A program made the position numbers and the translations under genes. 64,000 nt of DNA. It comes from Bacillota bacterium (lineage in GTDB: Bacteria > Bacillota > Clostridia > Christensenellales > Aristaeellaceae). The stretch is from the NCBI GenBank assembly GCA_023411375.1, contig JAEYOW010000057.1:58877-122876 (forward strand). The letters are read 5' to 3'. The notes beneath the pieces were generated by a model, which did not search any database, was not told the origin of the DNA, and was given only the letters and a program-made list of their open reading frames with translations. Positions 1 to 8,025 of this stretch are shown here, piece by piece. The stretch's first letter is position 1; each line of letters opens with the position of its first letter.

Positions 1-18
1 CGCGCCGCATTAAGCTCC

Positions 19-44
19 GCCAGGGAGCGGGAATGCTCCCTGGC
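19..44 (+). terminator. Hairpin upstream of the TRAP permease gene
   Basis: A perfect 10-bp inverted repeat (GCCAGGGAGC at 19-28, GCTCCCTGGC at 35-44) with a 6-nt loop is followed by a short T-containing stretch. It may be the terminator or attenuator of the gene left of the window, which in TRAP operons is often the solute receptor. No ORF can be supported in bases 1-85. Confidence 0.55.
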
Positions 45-85
45 CATTCTGATTTTCCGAGTTCAAAACGGACGGAGGTTTTGAT

Positions 86-2017
86 ATGAGTGAGAACAAA
101 AAGGAGTCAGGGTATCTTGAGTATTTTCTTGCCAGCAGGAGAATAACGCCCCGTTCCGTTTTGGCCCTGTTCTTGTCGGCGTTATCGCTGCTAATGACCC
201 TGTATTTCCTGATGACCGCCTATTTTGGCGCGCCGGTGGGCATTGCGCACCGCTTCCTGTTTTTGCTGTTTGTGCTGTTGTTTGCCTTTTTTCTTTTCCC
301 AACCAAGCGAAAAAAATGGAATGACAAGATTAACGCCTGGTTTTTCTGGGATTTATTTTTAGCGCTATGCGCGCTGGGTGTGGGCGTTTACTTTTTGAGC
401 GACCTGGACGGCTGGCAGATGCGGTTTTTTCAGCCCAATCTCTACGATACCATTGCCGGAAGCGTGCTGATTGCGCTGGTGCTGATTGTCACGCGCAGAA
501 CCGTAGGCACCACCATGGCCTGTGTGGCAGGCTTCTTTATCCTTCATACGCACTTCGCCAATTATTTCCCCGGCTTTTTAAAAACGGCTCCCACCAGTTG
601 GAAACGCATGGTGGATGTGCTGGTCAGCGATCAGGGCATCCTTTCAGAGCCGATTCAGTCAATGGCTTCCTATATTATTCTCTTTTTGGTGTTCGGCGCG
701 CTGCTTGAGCAGACGGGAGCGGGTCAGTATTTCATCGATATGGCATATTCCATCGGCGGGCGCTTTACCGCAGGCCCGGCCAAAACGGCGGCGATTTCAA
801 GCGCGCTGTTTGGCAGCATCAGCGGCAGCTCTGTTTCCAACGTGGTTTCCACCGGCTGCTTTACCATCCCACTGATGAAATCGGTCGGTTACAGCGGCAC
901 AGAAGCCGGCGCGCTGGAGGCCGTCGCCTCCACAGGCGGCAACTATATGCCGCCCATCATGGGGGCCGTGGCCTTCATCATGGCGCAATATTTAAAGGTG
1001 CCCTATATTCAGGTGGTGCAGAATGCCATTATCCCAGCGCTTTTGTACTATATTGCGCTGATGGCGACCATCCACTTCAACGGCAAGCGCAAAAACCTTC
1101 AGCCCACCGATAAGTCGCAGCTACCCTCCTTCTGGAAGACGCTGAAAAACGGCGGACATCTGCTGCTTTCGCTGGTGGTGCTGGTATACTTCCTCATCCG
1201 CGGCTACACGGCGGTGATGGCGGCCTTCTGGGGCATCCTGGTGCTGTTCGTGCTCAGCTTTATCCGCAAGGATACGCGCATTACCCCGCGCCGTATGATC
1301 GCCGCGTTTGAAAAGACCACCAAGACCGCCGTAACGGTGGGCATGGCCTGTGCCTGCGCGGGCATCATCGTGGGCTGCATGTTCTCCTCCGGTCTGAGCG
1401 CGCGGCTTTCGACCATCATTATCGACGCGGCGGGCGGAAACCTGTTTGTAACACTTTTGTACACGGCGCTGATTTCGCTGGTGCTGGGCTGCGGCATGCC
1501 GTCGGTCGGCGTATATCTGGTGCTGGTGACAACCGTTATCCCCGCGCTGGTTGATTTGGGCGTAATGCCTGTGGCGGCGCATTTCTTCGCCTTCTACTTC
1601 GCCGTTATCTCAAATATTACCCCGCCGGTGTGCGTCGCCGCTTTCGCGGGCGCGGCCATCGCGGAGGCGCCACCCATGAAAACGGGCATCAAGGCATTCG
1701 TCTTTGGCATTGCGGCCTATATCATCCCCTTCCTGTTTGTGTATAACCCCGCCCTGTTATGGGTCGGCAGCGCTGGAAGCATCATCGTCAGCTGCGTGCA
1801 TGGGTTGCTGAGCGTGCTAAGCCTCGCCTGCGCTATAAATGGCTTTTTGTTTAAACGCATGTCCCCGCTGGAGCGCCTGTTGGCGTTTGCCGCGGCCGTG
1901 ATGCTGGTCATTCCGGACATGACGTGCGATATCATCGGCTATGCGCTGGCTGCCGTTACCATTGTTTTGCAGACACAAAATATAAACACCAGGTTTTTTC
2001 TGCTCCGCAGGGCGTGA
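86..2017 (+). CDS. TRAP transporter fused permease (4TM/12TM type)
   Basis: Polytopic inner-membrane protein of 643 residues that would drive ion-coupled uptake of an organic acid. The N-terminal third corresponds to the small DctQ-like part and the rest to the large DctM-like part, fused as in the TAXI-type TRAP family. Conserved signatures are visible around residues 247-262 (SGSSVSNVVSTGCFTIP) and 283-295 (TGGNYMPPIMGAV), and GCGMPSVGVYLVL lies further on. GGAGG at 74-78 fixes the start. No periplasmic receptor gene is visible after it; it probably lies upstream, outside the window. The genes that follow encode enzymes, so the permease most likely imports their substrate. The family call is firm; the substrate is not known. 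Confidence 0.9.
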   Translation: MSENKKESGYLEYFLASRRITPRSVLALFLSALSLLMTLYFLMTAYFGAPVGIAHRFLFLLFVLLFAFFLFPTKRKKWNDKINAWFFWDLFLALCALGVGVYFLSDLDGWQMRFFQPNLYDTIAGSVLIALVLIVTRRTVGTTMACVAGFFILHTHFANYFPGFLKTAPTSWKRMVDVLVSDQGILSEPIQSMASYIILFLVFGALLEQTGAGQYFIDMAYSIGGRFTAGPAKTAAISSALFGSISGSSVSNVVSTGCFTIPLMKSVGYSGTEAGALEAVASTGGNYMPPIMGAVAFIMAQYLKVPYIQVVQNAIIPALLYYIALMATIHFNGKRKNLQPTDKSQLPSFWKTLKNGGHLLLSLVVLVYFLIRGYTAVMAAFWGILVLFVLSFIRKDTRITPRRMIAAFEKTTKTAVTVGMACACAGIIVGCMFSSGLSARLSTIIIDAAGGNLFVTLLYTALISLVLGCGMPSVGVYLVLVTTVIPALVDLGVMPVAAHFFAFYFAVISNITPPVCVAAFAGAAIAEAPPMKTGIKAFVFGIAAYIIPFLFVYNPALLWVGSAGSIIVSCVHGLLSVLSLACAINGFLFKRMSPLERLLAFAAAVMLVIPDMTCDIIGYALAAVTIVLQTQNINTRFFLLRRA

Positions 2018-2059
2018 GCAAACCAATATCAGCTTTACGATGGAAGGAGTCTGTTTCCC

Positions 2060-4087
2060 ATGAAATATGAAGCGCTTGCGAGGCCGGGTAAAATCGGAAA
2101 GATGGAACTGAAAAACCGCGTCGTGATGGCCCCGCTGAACAACAACTATACCCACAGCGCCTATATGACCGATGAATCCGTTGACTTTTACGTGGCTCGC
2201 GCCCGCGGCGACGCGGGATTGGTGATTATTGAGGCGACGTCGGTGGATTATCCGCGCAGCCGCTCGGTGCTCAACCCCTCCATTGACGACGACCGCTACA
2301 TTCCCGGGTTCCAGAAAATCGCGGAGGGATGCCACCGGTACGGGGCGAAGGTGATCGTGCAGCTAAGCCATGTGGGCCGCCAGACGCGCAGGTCAACCAC
2401 GGGCATGGATCCTGTCGCGCCGTCCCCCATCGCCAGCAAGTCGCCGCTGTATCCCGATACGCCGCATGTGCTGACCGCGCCGGAGATTGAGGAAATTGTG
2501 GAAATGTTCGGTCAGGGGGCGGTCCGTGCAAAGAAAGCCGGGCTGGACGGCGTTGAGCTGATCTTTGCGCACGGTTACCTGGCCAATAACTTCCTCACCC
2601 CAATCAGCAACCAGCGTACCGACGAATACGGCGGCATCAAGGGCGGCGTGAAATTCTGCGTGGACATCATCCGCCGCATCAAGGAATATTGCGGCGAGGA
2701 CTATCCCGTGGTATGCCGCATCAACGCGGACGATTATATCAAGGAGCAGGGCAACAGCCCCGTGGAGGCGCAGCTGATCGCCCAACGCCTGGAGGCGGCC
2801 GGGGCGGACGGTTTCAACGTATCGGCGGGCATGCGCGATTCCGAGCTTTCCTTTAATGATCATACCTCCGGCATGGAGCGGGGCGCATGGATTCATCTGG
2901 CGGACCGTATCAAGCGCAGCGTGAATGTGCCCGTGATCGCCGTTAAGCGCTTTAACGCCGAAATCGCCAACGAGACCATCCGGAAGGGGCGGGCGGACTT
3001 TGTGGCCTTCGGCAAGCAGATGATTGCGGACCCGGATTATGCCAACAAGGTGCTGGCAGGAGACGAGGCGGATGTTATTCCTTGCACGTCCTGCTGCCAG
3101 GGCTGCTATGACGAGCTGTGGATGAAAAAGCCCATCACCTGTATGGTGAACCCCTGTATGGGCAGGCCGATGAGCTACCGCAAGGCGCGCGAGGAAGCAA
3201 AAGGCGATAAGCGGATTTTGGTTGTGGGCGGCGGCCCGGCGGGCTGCGAGGCGGCGCTGGAGCTGGCGCGCAAGGGCCATCGTGTGACGCTTGTGGAGAA
3301 GTCGGGCGCGCTGGGCGGGCTGTACGGCTCCTGCCGGCACACCAGGGCAAAGGCTGAAGTCGGGGATGTATTTGCCTATTTGAGCCGCGCGCTGGATAAG
3401 CTTTGCGTGGACGTTCGTTTGAACACGATGTTTAGCATGGAGCTGCTTGAAAAGCTCAACCCGGACGCGGTGGTGGACGCGACGGGCGCGGATTACAAGA
3501 AGCCCGCGCTGGAGGGCGTCGATTTACCCCATGTGATCAATGCCGAGGAGGCGTTGGACGGCTCCAAGCCGGTTGGCCGGTACGCGGTTATTCTGGCGTG
3601 CGGCTACCAGTGTACCTGGACCTGCCACAAGGTATCCAACGAGATTCCGGACGATATCGTGGGCCTTAAGACCAACGAATCCTATGCCTGCTCCGCGGGG
3701 CACGCCGCCGCGGACGTGGCTGAGGAGCTCGCGGCGCGTGGGGTGAAGGTTTCGATTGTGACGGAGCGTGACAGCTTTGTCCCGGGTATGGGCTTTACCA
3801 ACCGCGGCAATATGTTCAAACGCTTTTTCCCCAAGAACATCACGGTTTCCAGCGGTGTTAAGGTGAAGAGAATTGTCGAAAACGGCCTTGTATGCGAGAA
3901 AGAGGGTATGGAGTTTTTCCTTTGCGCTGACTCCATCGTGATGAGCGTGGGCATGAAGCAGCGAAACGAAGTAGCCTCTATGGTAGAAAACACGGATATC
4001 CCGCTGTTTAGGGTTGGCGATTGCGACAAGATCGGCAATGCCTTCAAGGCCTTCCAAAAGGGCTATGAGCTGGCCGACAGGCTGTAA
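2060..4087 (+). CDS. NADH:flavin oxidoreductase, 2-enoate/2,4-dienoyl-CoA reductase type
   Basis: Old-yellow-enzyme fusion of 675 residues: an FMN TIM barrel (about 1-340), a 4Fe-4S segment, then FAD/NAD(P)-binding domains. QLSHVGRQ at 101-108 and FAHGYLANNFLTPISNQR starting at 169 are barrel signatures. Cluster cysteines are spaced as in the family: C342-x2-C345-x3-C349-x11-C361. VVGGGPAGCEAA at 388-399 is the dinucleotide-binding loop. Such enzymes reduce activated C=C bonds with NAD(P)H and are typical of anaerobes. The RBS is AAGGAG before the ATG at 2060. It lies 42 bp after the TRAP gene and 13 bp before the dehydrogenase, so it is probably cotranscribed. Acyl-CoA, enoate or enone substrates are all possible. 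Confidence 0.9.
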   Translation: MKYEALARPGKIGKMELKNRVVMAPLNNNYTHSAYMTDESVDFYVARARGDAGLVIIEATSVDYPRSRSVLNPSIDDDRYIPGFQKIAEGCHRYGAKVIVQLSHVGRQTRRSTTGMDPVAPSPIASKSPLYPDTPHVLTAPEIEEIVEMFGQGAVRAKKAGLDGVELIFAHGYLANNFLTPISNQRTDEYGGIKGGVKFCVDIIRRIKEYCGEDYPVVCRINADDYIKEQGNSPVEAQLIAQRLEAAGADGFNVSAGMRDSELSFNDHTSGMERGAWIHLADRIKRSVNVPVIAVKRFNAEIANETIRKGRADFVAFGKQMIADPDYANKVLAGDEADVIPCTSCCQGCYDELWMKKPITCMVNPCMGRPMSYRKAREEAKGDKRILVVGGGPAGCEAALELARKGHRVTLVEKSGALGGLYGSCRHTRAKAEVGDVFAYLSRALDKLCVDVRLNTMFSMELLEKLNPDAVVDATGADYKKPALEGVDLPHVINAEEALDGSKPVGRYAVILACGYQCTWTCHKVSNEIPDDIVGLKTNESYACSAGHAAADVAEELAARGVKVSIVTERDSFVPGMGFTNRGNMFKRFFPKNITVSSGVKVKRIVENGLVCEKEGMEFFLCADSIVMSVGMKQRNEVASMVENTDIPLFRVGDCDKIGNAFKAFQKGYELADRL

Positions 4088-4100
4088 AGGAGCGTTGAAC

Positions 4101-5123
4101 ATGGAGATGTTCAGGAGAGCGGAGATTACCGCCGCTGAGACGATTGAGCTTAAGCAGGTGGAAAAGCGCGCGCCCGAGCCGGGCGAGGTATTGATTAAAA
4201 TCAAAGCCTCGGCGGTTTGCGGAAGCGATATGCATATCTATTCCGGCCGCCACCCCTACGTGAAGCTGCCCACGACCATCGGTCACGAGCTTTCGGGCGT
4301 GGTGGAAGCGGCAGGCGCGGAGGTGAAGGGCGTTAAGCCGGGAGACCGCGTATGCGTAGAGCCGCTTATCACCTGTGGAACATGCCACTACTGCCGCCGT
4401 GGGCGTTATGACTATTGCGAAAACCTGCGGCTGAAATACCGCAGCGGTAACAGCGCGTATGCGGATTACTACTATGCGGATGAACAATGGGTTCATAAGC
4501 TGCCGGACAACGTGAGCTTTGACGAGGGCGCGTTGATGGAGCCGCTGGCGTGTACCGTGCACGCGGCCATAAAGGCGGGCATCCGGCTTTGCGACTCCGT
4601 GTGCGTGATGGGCGACGGGCCCATCGCCCTGATGCTTGCGCGGCTTTCGGTTGTTTCAGGCGCGACGCGGGTTTACGTGCTGGGACTGCTTGAGCGCAAC
4701 CTAGAGCTGGCCAAACAGTTCGGGGCGATCCCTATGAAAAGCTGCATGGAATCCATTGAGGAAATCCGCCGACAGACCGGCGGGCGCGGCGTGGACGTGG
4801 CCTTTGAGGCGGTCGGCGCGCCGGCGACGTTCAACCAGACGATTTCTGTGGTGAAGCGGGGCGGCAAGGCGGTCATCTTCGGTATTTTTGAACAGGACTT
4901 TAACGCGCGCCCGCTGGTGGACGCGATGGTGCGGGAGGTGGAGGTGATCGGCACCTCCAGCTATTGCTGGGATTTTCAGCGCGGGTTGGAGCTGGTGGCC
5001 AGCGGACGCGTCGATGTAAAGCCGCTGATCACCCACCGGTTTAAGCTTGAGGATGTGAAGGCCGCGATGGATGTAAAGCGCGACCCCTCGCAGCAGCCGC
5101 TCAAAATTATACTAGAACCCTGA
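4101..5123 (+). CDS. Zinc-dependent alcohol dehydrogenase (medium-chain)
   Basis: MDR-family dehydrogenase of 340 residues, of the sorbitol/threonine/galactitol-1-phosphate dehydrogenase type, which oxidises a secondary alcohol with NAD(P). The catalytic zinc ligands C40, H62 and E63 are present, with E148 in MEPL. The structural zinc site is complete: C92, C95, C98 and C106. The Rossmann loop is near residues 168-180 ([13 protein letters not shown]). The frame is open upstream to 4014, but AAAGGAG at 4086-4092 and overlap with the previous gene support the ATG at 4101. It sits between a flavin reductase and a sugar-acid-type dehydratase, so a polyol or hydroxy-acid substrate is plausible. 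The exact substrate cannot be read from the sequence. Confidence 0.9.
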   Translation: MEMFRRAEITAAETIELKQVEKRAPEPGEVLIKIKASAVCGSDMHIYSGRHPYVKLPTTIGHELSGVVEAAGAEVKGVKPGDRVCVEPLITCGTCHYCRRGRYDYCENLRLKYRSGNSAYADYYYADEQWVHKLPDNVSFDEGALMEPLACTVHAAIKAGIRLCDSVCVMGDGPIALMLARLSVVSGATRVYVLGLLERNLELAKQFGAIPMKSCMESIEEIRRQTGGRGVDVAFEAVGAPATFNQTISVVKRGGKAVIFGIFEQDFNARPLVDAMVREVEVIGTSSYCWDFQRGLELVASGRVDVKPLITHRFKLEDVKAAMDVKRDPSQQPLKIILEP

Positions 5124-5137
5124 AAGAAGGCAAGGAC

Positions 5138-6808
5138 ATGGAGTACTATACAAAACAATATATGACCGGCGTGGAGGGAGCGCACCGCAGGGCGGTTTAC
5201 AAGGCCATGGGCTTTACCGACGCCGATCTCTCCCGTCCGCTGGTGGCGGTGGTCAATAGCTGGGGCGAGGTATGTCCGGGCCACTTCGGGCTTGACATGC
5301 TCACGGCCAAGGTCAAGGAGGGTGTGTGGCAGAGCGGCGCTACGCCCGTGGAGTTTTGCACCATCTCGCAGTGCGGCACGCTGACGCTGGGGCTGGACGG
5401 CATCCGTTACGACCTATCCACCCGCGAGGCCGTCTCCTTCGACATTGAGACGATCGTCAACAGTCAGATGTTTGACGGCATTGTGTTTATGACGGCGTGC
5501 GACAAGGTGGTGCCGGGCATGCTGATCGCCGCCGCGCGCCTGAATCTGCCCTCGGTTGTCGTATGCGCGGGCATTATGGACACGGGCAGGCTGGATGGCG
5601 TGGAATTTTCCCTTTCCGATCTGGACGAGCAGGTAATGGGCAGTTATCCCATGGGCAAAGTGTCCGCGGAAAAAATCCGAAAAATGGAGGACCAGGCCTG
5701 CCCGACCTGGGGGGCATGCCCGCTGATGGGAACGGCCAACACCATGCAGTGCCTGTCCGAGGCTGTGGGCATGACCATGCCCGGCACCTCCACGCTGCTC
5801 GCCAATTCGTCCGAGATTTTGCGCTGCGCCAAGCTGGCCGGCAACCAGATTGTGGAGCTGATCAGGCAGGACTTAAAGGCCCGTGACATCATGACGCTTG
5901 ACGCAATGGAAAATATGATTACGATGATGATGGCGCTGGGCGGCTCCACAAACTCCGTGGTGCACATTCTGTCGCTGGCGACGGAGCTGGGACTGGACGA
6001 ACACATCACGCTGGACCGCATTTCCCAGATCAGCAAAAGCACGCCCTGCTTGGTTAACGTCAAGCCCAACGGCCCTTACCATATGACCGACCTGGAGCGC
6101 TCCGGAGGTATTCCCGAGGTGATGCGGGAGTTGGGCAAAAAGCTTAACGCGGATGTGAAAACCGTGACGGGGCAAACGCTTCGGGAGAACCTTGAGGCGG
6201 AAGAAGCGCATGCGGTAAACCGCGACGTGATCTACGCGGCGGACGCGCCCATCTCCACGGATGGCGGCATTGCCGTGCTCTACGGAAACCTGGCCCCCGG
6301 CGGCGCGATTTTGCGCCAATCCGCCCGCTACCGTGAAAACCTGTTGCACAGCGGCCCGGCAAGGGTGTTTGACAGCCAGGAGGACGCGCTGGAGGCGCTG
6401 CGCAAGAGGGAAATCCAGCCCGGCGACGTGATGGTGGTGCGCTTTGAGGGCCCGCGCGGCGGCCCGGGCATGCCGGATATCTACGCCGTACAGGCAACCG
6501 TATGCGGGATGGGGCTGGACAAGGATGTGGCCGTTATCACCGATGCGCGTTTCTCCGGCTTTGCGAGGGGTTTTGGGGTTTGCCAGATTTCGCCGGAGGC
6601 GGAGGGCGGCGGCCCGCTGGCGTACCTGCGCGACGGAGACGAGATTGTGGTGGATGTGGCCAACCGAAGCATTCAGGCGACGGACAGCCGTATTTTTGAA
6701 ACCCGGGAGCCGGTTGTAAACCCCAAGAACGAGCGTCCCTACAAGGGCATCCTTAACCTGTACCGCAAGTATGGCGGGCCGGCCAATAAGGGCGCGCGCC
6801 TCGGCTGA
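5138..6808 (+). CDS. IlvD/Edd-family dehydratase, probably for a hydroxy or sugar acid
   Basis: Iron-sulfur dehydratase of 556 residues in the dihydroxy-acid/phosphogluconate dehydratase family, which removes water from 2,3-dihydroxy acids to give 2-keto acids. Cluster cysteines C121 (CDKVVPGM) and C194 (TWGACPLMG) are in place 73 residues apart. The N-terminal element reads NSWGEVCPGHFGL, the IlvD-like PGH form. The usual substrate loop FNTIAVDDGI is replaced by FCTISQCGTLTLGLDGI, and GSCSGM by GACPLMG, which argues against ordinary branched-chain amino acid synthesis. No other ilv genes are nearby. The start at 5138 follows AGAAGG and lies 14 bp after the dehydrogenase. I infer a catabolic acid dehydratase. 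Confidence 0.85.
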   Translation: MEYYTKQYMTGVEGAHRRAVYKAMGFTDADLSRPLVAVVNSWGEVCPGHFGLDMLTAKVKEGVWQSGATPVEFCTISQCGTLTLGLDGIRYDLSTREAVSFDIETIVNSQMFDGIVFMTACDKVVPGMLIAAARLNLPSVVVCAGIMDTGRLDGVEFSLSDLDEQVMGSYPMGKVSAEKIRKMEDQACPTWGACPLMGTANTMQCLSEAVGMTMPGTSTLLANSSEILRCAKLAGNQIVELIRQDLKARDIMTLDAMENMITMMMALGGSTNSVVHILSLATELGLDEHITLDRISQISKSTPCLVNVKPNGPYHMTDLERSGGIPEVMRELGKKLNADVKTVTGQTLRENLEAEEAHAVNRDVIYAADAPISTDGGIAVLYGNLAPGGAILRQSARYRENLLHSGPARVFDSQEDALEALRKREIQPGDVMVVRFEGPRGGPGMPDIYAVQATVCGMGLDKDVAVITDARFSGFARGFGVCQISPEAEGGGPLAYLRDGDEIVVDVANRSIQATDSRIFETREPVVNPKNERPYKGILNLYRKYGGPANKGARLG

Positions 6809-6842
6809 TATCTTCCCAATAGGCGGCGAGGAGGTTGTGAAT

Positions 6843-7079
6843 ATGAAGAAAACCACGATGGAAAAGACGGTGGACTGGATTCTTTTGACGCTGATCATCG
6901 GCAGCGTGATGCTCTTTGGCGCGCTGCGCATGCACCAACTGGCGCTTAACAGCTTTTTGCTGCTCAGCTTTGGCGTGATCGCCCTCTTGCTTGTTGTATA
7001 CCGCGTTGTGTACCGCCGGTTCTTTTTACCGGCTGAGGCAAGGGAAACTGCGGCCGGGGAGCCTGATGCAAAGGCATAG
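6843..7079 (+). CDS. Small two-helix membrane protein, unknown function
   Basis: A 78-residue protein with two hydrophobic segments (about 12-28 and 36-55), a basic turn (YRVVYRRFF) and a short hydrophilic tail. GAGGAGG just upstream supports the ATG at 6843; the frame is open to 6771 but that part overlaps the dehydratase gene. It ends the first enzyme operon, 34 bp after the dehydratase. It could be an accessory subunit of the TRAP permease, but it lacks the four helices of a DctQ protein. I do not recognise the family. Confidence 0.6.
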   Translation: MKKTTMEKTVDWILLTLIIGSVMLFGALRMHQLALNSFLLLSFGVIALLLVVYRVVYRRFFLPAEARETAAGEPDAKA

Positions 7080-7093
7080 ACGGAGTGGAAATA

Positions 7094-7137
7094 CCCGGCG
7101 GCGCCTTTGCTTGTCAGGGCTATAAAGGGCCGCCGGG
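7094..7137 (+). terminator. GC-rich hairpin ending the first enzyme operon
   Basis: CCCGGCGGC (7094-7102) pairs perfectly with GCCGCCGGG (7129-7137). There is no clear T run after it, so it may be a weak terminator or an RNA-stabilising hairpin. It lies between the small membrane protein gene and the GntR gene promoter. Confidence 0.5.
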
Positions 7138-7163
7138 CCTGATGCTGCCACATACATTGTGGG

Positions 7164-7192
7164 TTGAACAATTCTGATGAATTTAGTATAAT
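7164..7192 (+). promoter_or_regulatory. Sigma-A-type promoter of the GntR regulator gene
   Basis: TTGAAC (7164-7169) and TATAAT (7187-7192) are separated by 17 bp. The start codon of the GntR gene is 35 bp downstream of the -10. AATTC-TGAT-GAATT (7170-7183) lies in the spacer and could be a regulatory half-site pair. Confidence 0.7.
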
Positions 7193-7227
7193 CCTTATAG
7201 TGTATATGTTAACTATGGGAGGCAACT

Positions 7228-7899
7228 ATGCCCAGTACAGTAATCACGAAGAAAACCCTGTCGCAACAGGTGACGGAGCAAATGCGGGCGGAAATTCTCC
7301 AGAACATTCTTCCATCAGGCAGCCATATTACCATCCAGAGCATTGCGGAGAGGTACAACACAAGCCCTCTGCCTGTTCGGGAGGCCTTTAACGTCCTTAG
7401 CGGCGAGAACCTGATTAAGCTTGTGCCCTACAAGGGCGCGGTGATACAGCCCATCGACCGCCTGTTTTTTGAGAATATCTATGATATTATGACCGCGCTG
7501 GAGGTGTTAAGCATCGACAGCGCCATCAAAAATTGGAACCCGGAGCTTGAGGCGGAGCTGATTGACGTGAACAAGCAGATCAGCGAGTTGAAAACGGAAA
7601 AGCAGGTTCGCAACAATTACGACGAGCTGAACCGAAGGTTTCACTCGTTGATCGAGCAGTTTTATAACAATGATCAGGCGGCCGAGCTGCTTTTGCATTA
7701 CCGCCATCTGGTGCAGCTGGTGGTATCCAAGCGCTCGCGCACGCTGGAGCGCACGCGCGAGGCTGTGAAGGAACATGCCGGACTGATTGAAAGCCTGTCC
7801 AAGGGAAGTGTGAGCGCATCGCGCGCTATGTTCCTGGAGCACGCTTACAAGGCCCGGGACGCGTCGCTGGACGCAATTTTTGGCAACAAAGGAAAGTAA
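7228..7899 (+). CDS. GntR-family regulator (FadR/FCD subfamily)
   Basis: Ligand-responsive DNA-binding protein of 223 residues. Residues about 5-72 form the winged helix-turn-helix, with the typical ITIQSIAERYNTSPLPVREA recognition region; residues about 80-215 are an all-helical FCD ligand domain, which often binds organic acids through a metal. GGGAGG precedes the ATG at 7228. It has its own promoter and a terminator immediately after, so it is a single-gene unit in the middle of the carboxylate island. It is the obvious local regulator of the flanking enzyme and transporter operons. The effector is unknown but likely an island substrate or intermediate. Confidence 0.88.
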   Translation: MPSTVITKKTLSQQVTEQMRAEILQNILPSGSHITIQSIAERYNTSPLPVREAFNVLSGENLIKLVPYKGAVIQPIDRLFFENIYDIMTALEVLSIDSAIKNWNPELEAELIDVNKQISELKTEKQVRNNYDELNRRFHSLIEQFYNNDQAAELLLHYRHLVQLVVSKRSRTLERTREAVKEHAGLIESLSKGSVSASRAMFLEHAYKARDASLDAIFGNKGK

Positions 7900-7906
7900 A
7901 CAATTA

Positions 7907-7936
7907 AAAAGCCAACGGATGTTTGGCTTTTATTTT
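7907..7936 (+). terminator. Rho-independent terminator of the GntR gene
   Basis: AAAAGCCAA (7907-7915) and TTGGCTTTT (7923-7931) form a perfect stem with a 7-nt loop, followed by ATTTTT. Confidence 0.85.
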
Positions 7937-7949
7937 TAGGATATACGAT

Positions 7950-7964
7950 ATATTTGATATTATA
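7950..7964. promoter_or_regulatory. Degenerate copy of the ATATTTGATCAAATAT palindrome
   Basis: ATATTTGATATTATA matches the left half (ATATTTGAT) of the palindrome at 12689-12704 and then degenerates. It lies 62 bp before the flavoprotein start, in an AT-rich stretch that should contain that operon's promoter. Weak on its own. Confidence 0.3.
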
Positions 7965-8025
7965 AAAATGATAAAAAACCTTGCGGCAAAACGAAAAGCG
8001 AATATAAATGGAGGCGTTGGACGAG

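Noticed and set aside
5138..6808. Dehydratase as ilvD of branched-chain amino acid synthesis
   Set aside because: Key substrate-loop residues differ and there are no ilv/leu genes in the neighbourhood.
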